A stretch of DNA of 37,285 bases from a virus: positions 1 through 37,285 of IMG/VR virus record IMGVR_UViG_3300028025_001281; one strand, 5' to 3'. The position numbers were made by a program, and so were the translations under genes. Position 1 is the first letter of the stretch; the number at the start of each line of letters is the position of its first letter. The notes beneath the pieces were generated by a model. That model saw only the letters and a program-made list of their open reading frames with translations, ran no database searches and had not been told where the DNA came from. Positions 13,520 to 21,924 of this stretch are shown here, in pieces.

Positions 13520-15827
13520 ACTTAATATTGACGCTTTGGGGTGTTGGAACATCCTCAAGCGCGCGCCTTAACTCAGACTTACTCAGAATTGACGCTATTT
13601 CGGGGTCTGCAAAAATGTGCTTCTTCGTGTCAAACTCTCTCGACTTCAACCGTCCACAGTCTACCCAGCCAGCCTCTTTAAGAGCGTGTAAGAGGGCGGC
13701 TTGTGGCACTTTAACATTAGAGGGTGCTAACCCTGTTAGACGGTCACAGAGAGCGTGGAAGGGCGAACCGATAACGCCTTTGGCAAACTCACCCTTGCGA
13801 CCCTTGAGCATCTCGACCAAGAACGATTCTGCCATACTCATGCCGTGTTCAACTAGGTTCGCTTTGAACTCGGTCATCATCGGTGACGCTGACGGATTAA
13901 ACTTACTCACATCACGAGCGTGTAGCCACGCTGAAATCGACTCGAACCCACCATGTCGATACCAATCCCACATATCCTTGGCTTTGTTCGAATCCATCCG
14001 CCCTGTCGCTGACCAGACGCAAAACCATCGCCTATCTTGTGACGCTAAAGAGATTGGAACAGGGTCATTCGAGAACGCTAAAACGAATAGTCTATTAGCC
14101 ATTTGGTATGGGTGCAACCCCTTACGGTTAATCGGTAGCATCTCAGGGGGAGCCGCTATTATCGGCTTAAGTTGGTTCGCCAACTGCCTACGGGCGGACG
14201 CATCGGGTTCTTTCAATTCGTTGATTAAAAGTATTTCAGACTCTAATTGATAACCCCATTGACTATTAATCGAGTTGTTATCCATAATGCCACGATTCTT
14301 TAGATGCGAACCGCATACCGACCAAATGAATGGCGCCCACATCGTATCTTTACCGCAACCCTCATCGCCACCATGCAGAACGGCATGATTGATTTTTAAT
14401 TCGGGGTGTTGCAACTTAAAAGCCATGATGTTAAGTAAATGTTCTAATTCCTCTGGCTCAGGCACTAACTCACGGCAATGGTCTAGCCAAGACGCTATTT
14501 TCGATTCGGATGCAACCACGGCTGACACATCAGGGCGAGCGTCACGCCATCGGTTGCCATACAAATCACCGTCACGAGCGACTAACACCGTCTCGCCTGC
14601 GGCATAAGTTATGCCCACGAGCGCCTTGGCGCCCATCGCTTGCCTGTTCTGGTCAAAGCAGATAGATGCCTCAATCTTGGTGTTTGTGTGTAGTGATAGA
14701 CACTTAATGTGACGGAACAAAGCGTTAAAAGTCTGTCTCGACACCTCACGGCGGTCTTGCATATCAAAGAAAGACTCATCGTCCTGCACATACGCAAAAC
14801 GCTCATACCACTTGGACTTCTCGACCCTGCCAAGCTCCTTACGCTCGACCTCGGCTATCTTGGCATCAGCGTCATCGGTAAACATATCGGACGGCGTGAT
14901 CTTGGCAAGCGCAACAGTCATCGCCTCAGCGATCAATTTGTCACGCAAGCCATGTGTAACTTTAGGGCCACCGTTAGCGGCAACCCAATCGAGGAATGTT
15001 TGGCTGCCGAAATCGACACAATGCGAGTGCAGGCAACAATAAGAACGATCTAGGGGTTTGTACCGACCTTCGGGGTTGCCATCGGTGTGTTCGGCGTTGT
15101 TAGGGCAAGTGACTGATAACCACCCTTCGCCGTTGATCTTGGACAATACCATGCCTTGATCATTCATCCATGCTAACACATCATCGCCACCATTGTCGGC
15201 GAGTCTAATCGGTGCGTAATGATTCGTGTCAGCAGGCGCAGGTGTTACACCCAACGCCGTGCAGATGTCACCTAGCGTGTAGTCACGCTCAGGGTGAAAC
15301 TCGACTAGCTTGGCTTCGAAGTTATCACGCCCAGGCTTCAAGTTAATCGAACCTGGCAGACGCACATTACGGACTGCGTTAGTTGCTCCTGCATCGGTGT
15401 AACCTGCCGCCGCAATCGCTTTGACCGCTGCCGTGAACTCACCCTTGGTGGGTTGCTCCGAGAAAGCGTAGCCATACTGAAAATTATCAGGGCTAGTCTC
15501 AAGAATCCATGTCGGTGCAAGGGGCGGTGTTTTTGATTTCGTACCGATATCATCTAACATCATAAAGAGAACGAACTCGCAGTTGGCTGCGGACGCTGAT
15601 ACGCGTCCATCCTCAAAGCGGTCTATGATAAATGATGCCGTATTGATATACCACGCCTCACCAGCTCGCATCTTCTGACTAGGCAAATATGCAGGCCATG
15701 TACATTTGATAGCGCCGTCAGCGTGCAGTTGCAGCTCACCGTCTTTCAACTGTGGCTTTTGGCGCACAATCAAGGCAGTCTCGCCCTCTGGCGCTAAATT
15801 CGTGATAAACTCTAAAAAGTTGTACAT
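13518..15827 (-). CDS. Primase-helicase (RepB-like primase plus SF3/DUF5906-like helicase)
   Basis: This 769-residue protein has a primase-like N-terminal domain: LDDIGTKS (91-98) is a DxD-type metal site, and VRNVRLPGSINLKPG (152-166) matches the RLPG(S/T) signature of RepB-type primases. A Cys/His group (C241, H247, C264, C265, H267, C270) may bind zinc. The helicase domain has Walker A GGDEGCGKD (486-494) and Walker B EILLINELKE (531-540). It would open the origin and prime synthesis for the phage polymerase. GAAGGAAA lies about 8 bases before the ATG. The nearest model I know is the DUF5906 helicase of NrS-1-type replication proteins. Confidence 0.8.
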   Translation of the reverse strand: MYNFLEFITNLAPEGETALIVRQKPQLKDGELQLHADGAIKCTWPAYLPSQKMRAGEAWYINTASFIIDRFEDGRVSASAANCEFVLFMMLDDIGTKSKTPPLAPTWILETSPDNFQYGYAFSEQPTKGEFTAAVKAIAAAGYTDAGATNAVRNVRLPGSINLKPGRDNFEAKLVEFHPERDYTLGDICTALGVTPAPADTNHYAPIRLADNGGDDVLAWMNDQGMVLSKINGEGWLSVTCPNNAEHTDGNPEGRYKPLDRSYCCLHSHCVDFGSQTFLDWVAANGGPKVTHGLRDKLIAEAMTVALAKITPSDMFTDDADAKIAEVERKELGRVEKSKWYERFAYVQDDESFFDMQDRREVSRQTFNALFRHIKCLSLHTNTKIEASICFDQNRQAMGAKALVGITYAAGETVLVARDGDLYGNRWRDARPDVSAVVASESKIASWLDHCRELVPEPEELEHLLNIMAFKLQHPELKINHAVLHGGDEGCGKDTMWAPFIWSVCGSHLKNRGIMDNNSINSQWGYQLESEILLINELKEPDASARRQLANQLKPIIAAPPEMLPINRKGLHPYQMANRLFVLAFSNDPVPISLASQDRRWFCVWSATGRMDSNKAKDMWDWYRHGGFESISAWLHARDVSKFNPSASPMMTEFKANLVEHGMSMAESFLVEMLKGRKGEFAKGVIGSPFHALCDRLTGLAPSNVKVPQAALLHALKEAGWVDCGRLKSREFDTKKHIFADPEIASILSKSELRRALEDVPTPQSVNIK

Positions 15828-15851
15828 TGTGTTTCCTTCCGTGAATTAATT

Positions 15852-15881
15852 ACCCCTAGCCCAAAACTAGGGGTTTTTTTT
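15852..15881 (+). terminator. Intrinsic terminator pointing against the operon
   Basis: ACCCCTAG (15852-15859) pairs with CTAGGGGT (15867-15874), followed on the plus strand by a run of T (15874-15881). Both flanking genes run on the minus strand, where the hairpin is followed only by TAATTAATTC. It therefore looks best suited to stopping antisense, rightward transcription. Confidence 0.65.
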
Positions 15882-17850
15882 ACTTTCCATACCTTGTCAT
15901 AATGCTTGCCTCTACGTCTAGTGGTAATCCCTCAGCCCATACGGGTGGGGTACACATAACGTCTTTGATTATTTGTACTGCTATTTCGGGTGTTGCTGAC
16001 TCGACCACAATTTCATCATGGACGTGAAGTACCACATCATCCAAGCCTCGCAAAGCGTGTCGCAGTAAGTCATTGGCGACTGCTTGTGTAATGTTTTCAC
16101 AGGCCAAACCTTTCCAGAGTCTTGCTCTAGGCCACTCTTTAGCGTCTGCTGCTGGCTTCCACGATGCTTTGGCATAACTCACTCCATCTGTATCTAATCG
16201 GGCGAATGGATAGCATAACACACGCCCACTAGGAAGTGCATACCACAAGTGTTGCCCATCAAATAAATAGGTTACTCGCCCTGCTCTAAACTCATGACCT
16301 TTGTTACGCATCGCACGTGTATAGGCATTTTCAAGGTCTTGCCAGTACGGCACCGACCACGGGTTAGCTAGACGCCACGCATTAACCATCCGCTTGGCTT
16401 CAGGTTCGGGTAACAAAATGCCGTACGCCCTACCCATCGCAGCGAACGCTCCCACGCCACCTGCGAATCCACACGCTAACTCTTGCACCTTGCCGATCTG
16501 CCTCTGTTCGCTAGTAATCTGATCAACTGGCACATGAAACGTCGCACTAGCGTTAACCTTGTAAACATCCTCACCAGTACGGAACAGATCTAGCTTACGA
16601 ATACCTGCTGGACAGTTAGATAGCCACGGATTAACCCGTGCTTCAACGGCTGCCCAATCTGCAACGACTAATGATTTTCCCCGATCGGATACGAGGGCAG
16701 GTCTAAGCATTGACTTGAGTACATCGGTAATACGTCGTCCAAAGGCAGGGACAATTGCGTGGCCTCTAACCATAGCGGATCTAACGGCATCAGGCTCCTT
16801 GGCACACTTTCGGGTAAAGTTGTGTACTTGCGCTCCGTAACTACTTGCCCTACCTGTGGCTGCGCCACCAGCAAAGACAAATGCTCCACGAACTCGGTTA
16901 TCTTCTTCATCTGCTAACTCCTTTAGTCTTTTAAATTTTGCGACACTAGACGCCCATAGGTCGTCCGCACATTGGATAACATCTGCAACTTGCGGCGGAA
17001 CTTGGTCGGGATTTTCTTCAGCACACACAAGTAGATTAACTCGAACTGTCTTGTCGATTGAGTATTTTTTGTCACCATCTTTGTAGTTTTCCATCAATTT
17101 CTTGGCCTGATCGCCAACTCTAGCGAGAACCCACTCACGCATCCGTGGACTTCTCACACTTAATATTTCACCATCTGTCAATTCTGCTACTAAATTTTCT
17201 ATTTCTATTAACTCTGCACTAGCATACTTGATTGCTGACTCGGCTAAAGGTTTGTCTAATAGCACGCCACGGTCATTAATCTTTTCATTTACATGATAGT
17301 CTAACAGCTCATCATCTGAAAGCTGGCGCATAGCTTGGCTAATCGCACGCATTGCTCGAACATCCTGCTCGCAGTAGGCAACCATCTCAGCCATCAGCGT
17401 TACATCATTATTAAATGTACCGTCGGCCTTGGGGATAGATAGCAAGCGAATCAGTTGATTGCCACGGTGATCCTTACGCATATTCACGCTTGCGAATCTG
17501 CCCACGTCATCAAGCGAGCCTGGCGCACAGTTGGCACGAGCCTGCGTAGCTGTACAATAGAACTGTTCCGTAGTCGGTTCTGGGATTCCTTTGTCTGGGC
17601 AGAGGACGTACCACATAATCAAGCGCTCGAACGCAGCGTTATGCGCCCGTATTTGACCGCCATCTTTGATGTGCTGAATCACTCTGTCAGGGAACGGTTG
17701 ATCAGGTAGCCACGACTGCACTTCCTCATCGTCAAACGCATAGGACAAGCAAAGCACAGACGTGCTGGCATCCCTTGCGTAGTTATAGACGCCACGGCTG
17801 GGTAGATCACAGCGTGAGCGTGTCTCGAAATCAATATATAGGATTGTCAT
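15880..17850 (-). CDS. Family A DNA polymerase with 3'-5' exonuclease
   Basis: This 656-residue polymerase replicates the phage genome. The exonuclease domain shows YIDFETRS (5-12, Asp7 and Glu9), HNAAFERL (70-77) and YCEQDVRAM (159-167, Tyr159 and Asp163). The polymerase domain shows motif A VVADWAAVEAR (395-405, Asp398), motif B SEQRQIGKVQELACGFAGG (447-465, Arg450 and Lys454) and motif C LHVHDEIVVE (608-617). The proofreading and polymerising residues I can identify are present. No good Shine-Dalgarno precedes the ATG; instead a long inverted repeat ends 7 bases before it. Confidence 0.92.
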   Translation of the reverse strand: MTILYIDFETRSRCDLPSRGVYNYARDASTSVLCLSYAFDDEEVQSWLPDQPFPDRVIQHIKDGGQIRAHNAAFERLIMWYVLCPDKGIPEPTTEQFYCTATQARANCAPGSLDDVGRFASVNMRKDHRGNQLIRLLSIPKADGTFNNDVTLMAEMVAYCEQDVRAMRAISQAMRQLSDDELLDYHVNEKINDRGVLLDKPLAESAIKYASAELIEIENLVAELTDGEILSVRSPRMREWVLARVGDQAKKLMENYKDGDKKYSIDKTVRVNLLVCAEENPDQVPPQVADVIQCADDLWASSVAKFKRLKELADEEDNRVRGAFVFAGGAATGRASSYGAQVHNFTRKCAKEPDAVRSAMVRGHAIVPAFGRRITDVLKSMLRPALVSDRGKSLVVADWAAVEARVNPWLSNCPAGIRKLDLFRTGEDVYKVNASATFHVPVDQITSEQRQIGKVQELACGFAGGVGAFAAMGRAYGILLPEPEAKRMVNAWRLANPWSVPYWQDLENAYTRAMRNKGHEFRAGRVTYLFDGQHLWYALPSGRVLCYPFARLDTDGVSYAKASWKPAADAKEWPRARLWKGLACENITQAVANDLLRHALRGLDDVVLHVHDEIVVESATPEIAVQIIKDVMCTPPVWAEGLPLDVEASIMTRYGK

Positions 17851-17857
17851 AGGTAGG

Positions 17858-17926
17858 TGGGGCTAGTCGGTTTTCTTAGTTGTTCGACTTGTGTGTACTA
17901 GACTGAATACTTACAGACTAGCCCCA
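17858..17926 (-). promoter_or_regulatory. Inverted-repeat leader of the DNA polymerase gene
   Basis: TGGGGCTAGTC (17858-17868) and GACTAGCCCCA (17916-17926) are exact 11-base inverted repeats separated by 47 bases. In the leftward transcript the stem closes 7 bases before the polymerase ATG at 17850, in a leader with no clear ribosome binding site. It could be a translational operator or a weak terminator after the upstream gene. Confidence 0.55.
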
Positions 17927-17931
17927 TTCTT

Positions 17932-18597
17932 TTAGCTGCGACGTCTACGCGCTGTTGTTACAGGCGCAGGTGCTGGTACTTGAAGTTCTACTTCAACTGC
18001 GGTTTCTTCTGCTGGCGTACCAGCTTCATCAGTCATGCTCATCCAACTTGTAATCTTAAAAATTGGTGTGTAAATGCGACCATAAGACTTGTGACTGTAA
18101 TGCTCTTTTTCTAGCAAAACAATCGGTACAGGCAACTTCGGGTCTGCGTCTACTTGCGTAGCGATGGCAACTGCAAGGGCTTGTACAGAACGCTTACCAC
18201 CAACCGAAGTTGTGGTGTAGCGTACTTCCATGCCCTTATCTTCGCCAGACAAACACTTCATAGACATACCGACCTGAGTCTCCCAACCTTTACGAGCCAT
18301 TGGGGGCGCTGCTTCTAACTCAGGCAATGGCTGGCTTACGCTAACCATCTTCTCGCCAAGCACTTCACCGTCACCCCATGCAATAAAACCATGCACGAAT
18401 GAGAACGGATTGACTGCCCATGTCGAGTCATCTTCGACTTCGGTCTGATCTGCACCGAACACCCAATGACCTGTTTTGTCCATCTTGAGGATAACAACAC
18501 CTGCTGCGCCAACATCGGTTTCTAAGGCACGAAGTGCTGTCGATAATGAAGTTACAGAGGGTAGATTTGCTGCTGAAAACGTAGTGATGTTTGACAT
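17932..18597 (-). CDS. Putative replication accessory / ssDNA-binding protein
   Basis: This 221-residue protein lies between the RecB-like nuclease and DNA polymerase genes. It is beta-rich with an N-terminal half of alternating strands (VVILKMDKTGHWVFGADQTE) and an acidic, Pro/Ala-rich tail that ends in ARRRRS. A disordered charged tail and this gene neighbourhood suit a phage single-stranded DNA-binding protein, such as members of DUF2815-type cassettes. I do not recognise the family with certainty. Confidence 0.55.
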   Translation of the reverse strand: MSNITTFSAANLPSVTSLSTALRALETDVGAAGVVILKMDKTGHWVFGADQTEVEDDSTWAVNPFSFVHGFIAWGDGEVLGEKMVSVSQPLPELEAAPPMARKGWETQVGMSMKCLSGEDKGMEVRYTTTSVGGKRSVQALAVAIATQVDADPKLPVPIVLLEKEHYSHKSYGRIYTPIFKITSWMSMTDEAGTPAEETAVEVELQVPAPAPVTTARRRRS

Positions 18598-18608
18598 TAG
18601 TTTAGTTC

Positions 18609-19736
18609 CTATTGGATTTTAGAAAGGGCTGCAACAAGTTGCTTCCCGATTTGTACTACGGCTGGACGGGGATCTTCTTCCCGTGCCAACGTACTGCCAC
18701 TACTTACTGCTATTACTAAGTCGTCAGGCAATTTATCACCTAACTTCTTGAGTACCTTTTCCGCAACTGCTGGTGTAATGAGTTTAGTCACATACAACTC
18801 AGCTTCGGGTATTACTTTTGCTAACACATCTGCTGCCTGATCTTCATTAGCCCATTGGCGTGTAGCACGCTTATTGACTAACTTCCAACCTGGCACAGGC
18901 TTGTCGGCTTCTAACATTTGATGCGCTAATGCTCGCAGATCAGTAATCCATTGTTCTAACAGATCACAATTCTTGAGATAGCCACCTATCATATCAGCAT
19001 CTAGGCTCACCAACTGAGCCTGTAATGCACGATCAACTGCGCCTGTCATCTTAGGGCAAATTGGTTTTGCAGCGCACCATCGGCAATGCTCACCAGCGCT
19101 CAGTCCAGCGTTCTTCTTCTGTGACTCTTTCACGGATGCAACTAAATTATTTTCAAAAATTTTGACGCGCTCAACTGTTGTCACCCAGCGCTTGACACTT
19201 GGTGGTTGCACGATAACGCACTCGATTTCTGTTGCGCCATCAAACACCCATGCTACTGAAGGTGTACGCATAGCTGCTGCTGCATAGAATAAGAGCTGTT
19301 CGTTTTCCTCTACGCCTACTGCAACGCCATCGCCAAACTTCCAATCCAGTACGATAGCCCGATTACCAATACGGCCTAGTAAGTCACATGAGCCAAACAC
19401 GTCAGGTAAGAAGTCACCAAAGCCAACTTCAGTCTCTACGGCATATTCCATTTCTAGGTTAGGGTCTATCTCGCCAAGTAAATTAAGGGCAACGTGGAGT
19501 TTGTTGTCGATATGATCTTGCGTCAGCACTTGGTCTTGATACTTCATACCGATTAAAGACTCAGGTGTTACGCCTTGGTCTAGCACTTGTGAGATAGCCG
19601 TATGAAGTAATGTACCTAAGTCAGCGTAAACGCTACTTGGACGCGGAGGCATCTTGGCGCATAGCGCTACAGAGCCTGGGCAACCCATAACGCGTTTCGC
19701 AGTTGAGCCACCGACGATATTTGAATGTTGAGCCAT
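18609..19736 (-). CDS. Cas4/RecB-like PD-(D/E)XK nuclease with probable Fe-S cluster (DUF2800-like)
   Basis: The 375-residue protein has the nuclease core DVFGSCDLLGRIGN (Asp118), followed by AIVLDWKFGDG (Asp131 and Lys133). It has four well placed cysteines: Cys19 in MGCPGS and Cys218, Cys221 and Cys227 in EHCRWCAAKPICP. This is the arrangement of AddB- and Cas4-type iron-sulfur nucleases. GTLLH (41-45) supplies the conserved His. It probably degrades or trims DNA ends in recombination or replication. It is the first gene of the leftward replication operon, with AAAGGAAA before its ATG and TATAAT further up. Confidence 0.8.
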   Translation of the reverse strand: MAQHSNIVGGSTAKRVMGCPGSVALCAKMPPRPSSVYADLGTLLHTAISQVLDQGVTPESLIGMKYQDQVLTQDHIDNKLHVALNLLGEIDPNLEMEYAVETEVGFGDFLPDVFGSCDLLGRIGNRAIVLDWKFGDGVAVGVEENEQLLFYAAAAMRTPSVAWVFDGATEIECVIVQPPSVKRWVTTVERVKIFENNLVASVKESQKKNAGLSAGEHCRWCAAKPICPKMTGAVDRALQAQLVSLDADMIGGYLKNCDLLEQWITDLRALAHQMLEADKPVPGWKLVNKRATRQWANEDQAADVLAKVIPEAELYVTKLITPAVAEKVLKKLGDKLPDDLVIAVSSGSTLAREEDPRPAVVQIGKQLVAALSKIQ

Positions 19737-19771
19737 TTTAGTTTCCTTTAGTTTATTTGTTTAGAAATTTT

Positions 19772-19777
19772 ATTATA
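19772..19777 (-). promoter_or_regulatory. TATAAT -10 box for the replication operon
   Basis: A perfect TATAAT reads leftwards at 19777-19772, 35 bases before the nuclease ATG at 19736. The -35 region is AT-rich with TTTAAC-like sequence but no clear consensus. The 75-base gap between the divergent genes (19737-19811) is AT-rich throughout. A rightward promoter for the VRR-NUC gene must lie here or overlap, but it is not obvious. Confidence 0.45.
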
Positions 19778-19811
19778 CATACATTTTTAATTATGTGTTA
19801 AACTTTTTTAC

Positions 19812-20105
19812 ATGAATGAAAAAGAAATTGAATCTTATTTTAAATGGGCAGTAATGTCAATAGGCGGAAAGACTTATAAGTTTAGGTCAATTAACCAGCG
19901 TGGCGTGTCAGATCAGATTGCGTGCTTGCCCAATGGCGATACGTGGTTTGTGGAATTAAAGACAAAAGGCGGTAAAGTGTCTGCCCTACAGAAATTTTTT
20001 ATGGAAGAAGTAACGGGGTTATCCCAACAATATGCGTGTTTATGGACTAAGGAGCAGATAGATGAGTGGGTTAAGGTTACGCGACTACCAAGAGATAGCC
20101 GCTGA
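19812..20105 (+). CDS. VRR-NUC domain nuclease
   Basis: At 97 residues this is a minimal VRR-NUC protein of the PD-(D/E)XK superfamily: RSINQRGVSDQIACLPNGDT (25-44, Asp34), then WFVELKTKGGKVSALQKFF (45-63, Glu48, Lys50, Gln60). Family members cut branched or flapped DNA, like FAN1-type nucleases. It overlaps the helicase gene by 44 bases, which couples the two. No clear Shine-Dalgarno precedes the ATG, so the start is less sure. Confidence 0.85.
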   Translation: MNEKEIESYFKWAVMSIGGKTYKFRSINQRGVSDQIACLPNGDTWFVELKTKGGKVSALQKFFMEEVTGLSQQYACLWTKEQIDEWVKVTRLPRDSR

Positions 20106-21402
20106 TTTTTTATATGAGCATGACCGTGCTATGATTCTTGCGCCTGTGGGTGCAGGTAAAACGGCTATCACGCTACGCGCCATGTACGATTGTTTGTATA
20201 ACGGCGTTGTAACTCGGTGGCTAGTCATCGCACCAAAGCGTGTCTGTACGGACGTATGGCCTGTCGAGCAGCCGAAATGGGCGCCTTTTATGAAGTTAGC
20301 CATCGCCGTAGGCACACCAAAGCAACGCAAAGAAGCGTTTGAGTCTAAGGCGCTAGTGGTTGTAACTAACTACGACAATTTACAATCGTTGCCAGATGAG
20401 ATGGACTTCGACGGTATTGTGTTTGATGAGCTGACTAGGTTAAAAAATCCGTCAGGCGCACGCTTCAAAGCCCTTAATAAAGTCATTGACTCCATCAAAA
20501 TACGTTGGGGTTTGACAGGATCGTTTACTAGCAATGGCCTTGAGGATGTGTTTGGACAATGTAAGATTATCGACCAACAGTTGTTAGGGCGGTCTAAGGG
20601 GGCTTTTATGCAAAAGTATTTCATCCTAATGAACAAAGACTTTGGCGAGTGGGCGCCACGTAAGGGCGCGCTGCCTGAAGTCATGCACACGATTAAACCT
20701 GCGACGTTTGTACTAGATGCTGGCGAGTACGCTGATCAGTTGCCACCGTTACATATCGTAGAGATGCGTTGCGATATGGCTGACCGTAGCCACTATGAGA
20801 AGATGAAGAAGGATTTTGTTGTGCAGTTTGGTAAAGAAAAAATTACGGCGGTTAGCGCAGCCGTTGTTACACAGAAGTTACAACAAATGTCGTCAGGGTT
20901 TGTTTACAGTACCGAAACAACAGCGTCCAATACACCTGGGCGGATGAACGTCACCCAAACGCCTATTTGGTTTAGCACCCATAAGTTTGATATGTTAGAT
21001 GAGCTGCTCAATGAGAACCAACGGGCGAATACCATTATTGTTTACAACTACGTCGAGGAGCTGGCAGAACTCAAGCGTAGGTATCCTAGCGCACAGACAA
21101 TCAATGACCCGCAGTCGATTGCCCGTTGGAACGCAGGCGAAATAGAACTGTTGTTAATTCACCCGCTATCAGCAGGGCATGGGTTAAACCTACAACACGG
21201 CGGATGCAAGATGGTGTTTGTGTCTCTGCCGTGGTCGCTAGAGTATTACGAACAAACCATCGGTAGACTGCATAGGAGTGGTCAAAAGCATGACGTGTGG
21301 GTTTACATCCTGATCACAACGAAAACGATTGAGGAGCGCATTTTGGGCGCCTTGAAGGATAAAAAGGCGTTATCGGAAATAGCTATGGAGGAGCTGACAT
21401 GA
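20062..21402 (+). CDS. SNF2-type DNA helicase/translocase
   Basis: The 446-residue protein has a Q-like motif RLRDYQEIAADFL (5-17), Walker A APVGAGKTAI (27-36), motif II FDELTRLK (121-128, DELT in place of DEAH), motif III GLTGSF and motif VI QTIGRLHRSGQ, all typical of short phage SNF2 helicases. It uses ATP to move on double-stranded DNA, probably with the VRR-NUC partner, in recombination or fork remodelling. AAGGAG lies about 9 bases before the ATG, inside the nuclease gene. Confidence 0.9.
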   Translation: MSGLRLRDYQEIAADFLYEHDRAMILAPVGAGKTAITLRAMYDCLYNGVVTRWLVIAPKRVCTDVWPVEQPKWAPFMKLAIAVGTPKQRKEAFESKALVVVTNYDNLQSLPDEMDFDGIVFDELTRLKNPSGARFKALNKVIDSIKIRWGLTGSFTSNGLEDVFGQCKIIDQQLLGRSKGAFMQKYFILMNKDFGEWAPRKGALPEVMHTIKPATFVLDAGEYADQLPPLHIVEMRCDMADRSHYEKMKKDFVVQFGKEKITAVSAAVVTQKLQQMSSGFVYSTETTASNTPGRMNVTQTPIWFSTHKFDMLDELLNENQRANTIIVYNYVEELAELKRRYPSAQTINDPQSIARWNAGEIELLLIHPLSAGHGLNLQHGGCKMVFVSLPWSLEYYEQTIGRLHRSGQKHDVWVYILITTKTIEERILGALKDKKALSEIAMEELT

Positions 21403-21617
21403 ACGAACAACAGTTGATTAAATTGTTAGAGAGTGCCGAAGGTACGATTGCACGGTTGATGTTAGAAGTTAATCGGTTATCTAAAGAAGTTGAGTTGCGT
21501 GAGCTAACCGATGATGAAATAAAAGAAGTGTACGACCAGTATTTTGATGTTAATAATTTTGGATGGTTACAAAGGGAATGTATTAGAGAAATTTTACAGA
21601 AAGCGAGAGAAAAATGA
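21399..21617 (+). CDS. Small acidic helical protein with KAREK tail, 72 residues
   Basis: The ATG overlaps the helicase stop by 4 bases. A first helix (EQQLIKLLESAEGTIARLML) is followed by LRELTDDEIKEVYDQYFD and the tail ILQKAREK. It is clearly related to the gene at 21703 (LRDVSDKEIEELA... LLQKAREK). The tail codons double as the ribosome binding region for the next gene. The function is unknown. Confidence 0.7.
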   Translation: MNEQQLIKLLESAEGTIARLMLEVNRLSKEVELRELTDDEIKEVYDQYFDVNNFGWLQRECIREILQKAREK

Positions 21618-21706
21618 ACCAAAATATTTTTTGTAGCAAATGCCACAGAATACCTAGTCAATGTTGTTGTGCAAAAGCAATATTAAAGAAAGCGAGTGAG
21701 AAATGA
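21614..21706 (+). CDS. Cys-rich mini-protein with KASEK tail, 30 residues
   Basis: MNQNIFCSKCHRIPSQCCCA contains CxxC followed by CCC, a possible zinc knuckle, and the frame ends ILKKASEK. It overlaps both neighbours by 4 bases. It may be a remnant of a larger member of the same tail family, or a true mini zinc protein. Confidence 0.5.
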   Translation: MNQNIFCSKCHRIPSQCCCAKAILKKASEK

Positions 21707-21924
21707 CTGAATCAGTAGCGTATATGTCTGAAAATGGCGTACTTTTTAAAGAAATGCCACCAAACCCTATGTTTGAATTGACGCCACTTTATAAGTTGCG
21801 TGACGTATCAGACAAAGAAATAGAAGAACTTGCAAGTTTTATTTTTACTGAAGATCGAGCGTATGAATACTGCGATGTGTATAAATTTGCTAGAGCATTA
21901 CTACAGAAAGCAAGGGAAAAATGA
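21703..21924 (+). CDS. Small protein related to the gene at 21399, 73 residues
   Basis: The C-terminal half (LRDVSDKEIEELASFIFTED) and the tail FARALLQKAREK align with the protein at 21399-21617, so the two are paralogues. The N-terminus is different. AGCGAG lies before its ATG. Similar frames occur in many phages next to recombination genes; the function is unknown. Confidence 0.7.
   Translation: MTESVAYMSENGVLFKEMPPNPMFELTPLYKLRDVSDKEIEELASFIFTEDRAYEYCDVYKFARALLQKAREK

Noticed and set aside
13504-14250. Plus-strand frame of 248 codons
   Set aside because: It is antisense to the primase-helicase, whose motifs are certain, and it starts inside the terminator.
18609-19736. Cas4 of a CRISPR adaptation module
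   Set aside because: The Fe-S nuclease pattern is shared by phage DUF2800-type and RecB-like proteins. No cas1, cas2 or repeat array is present.
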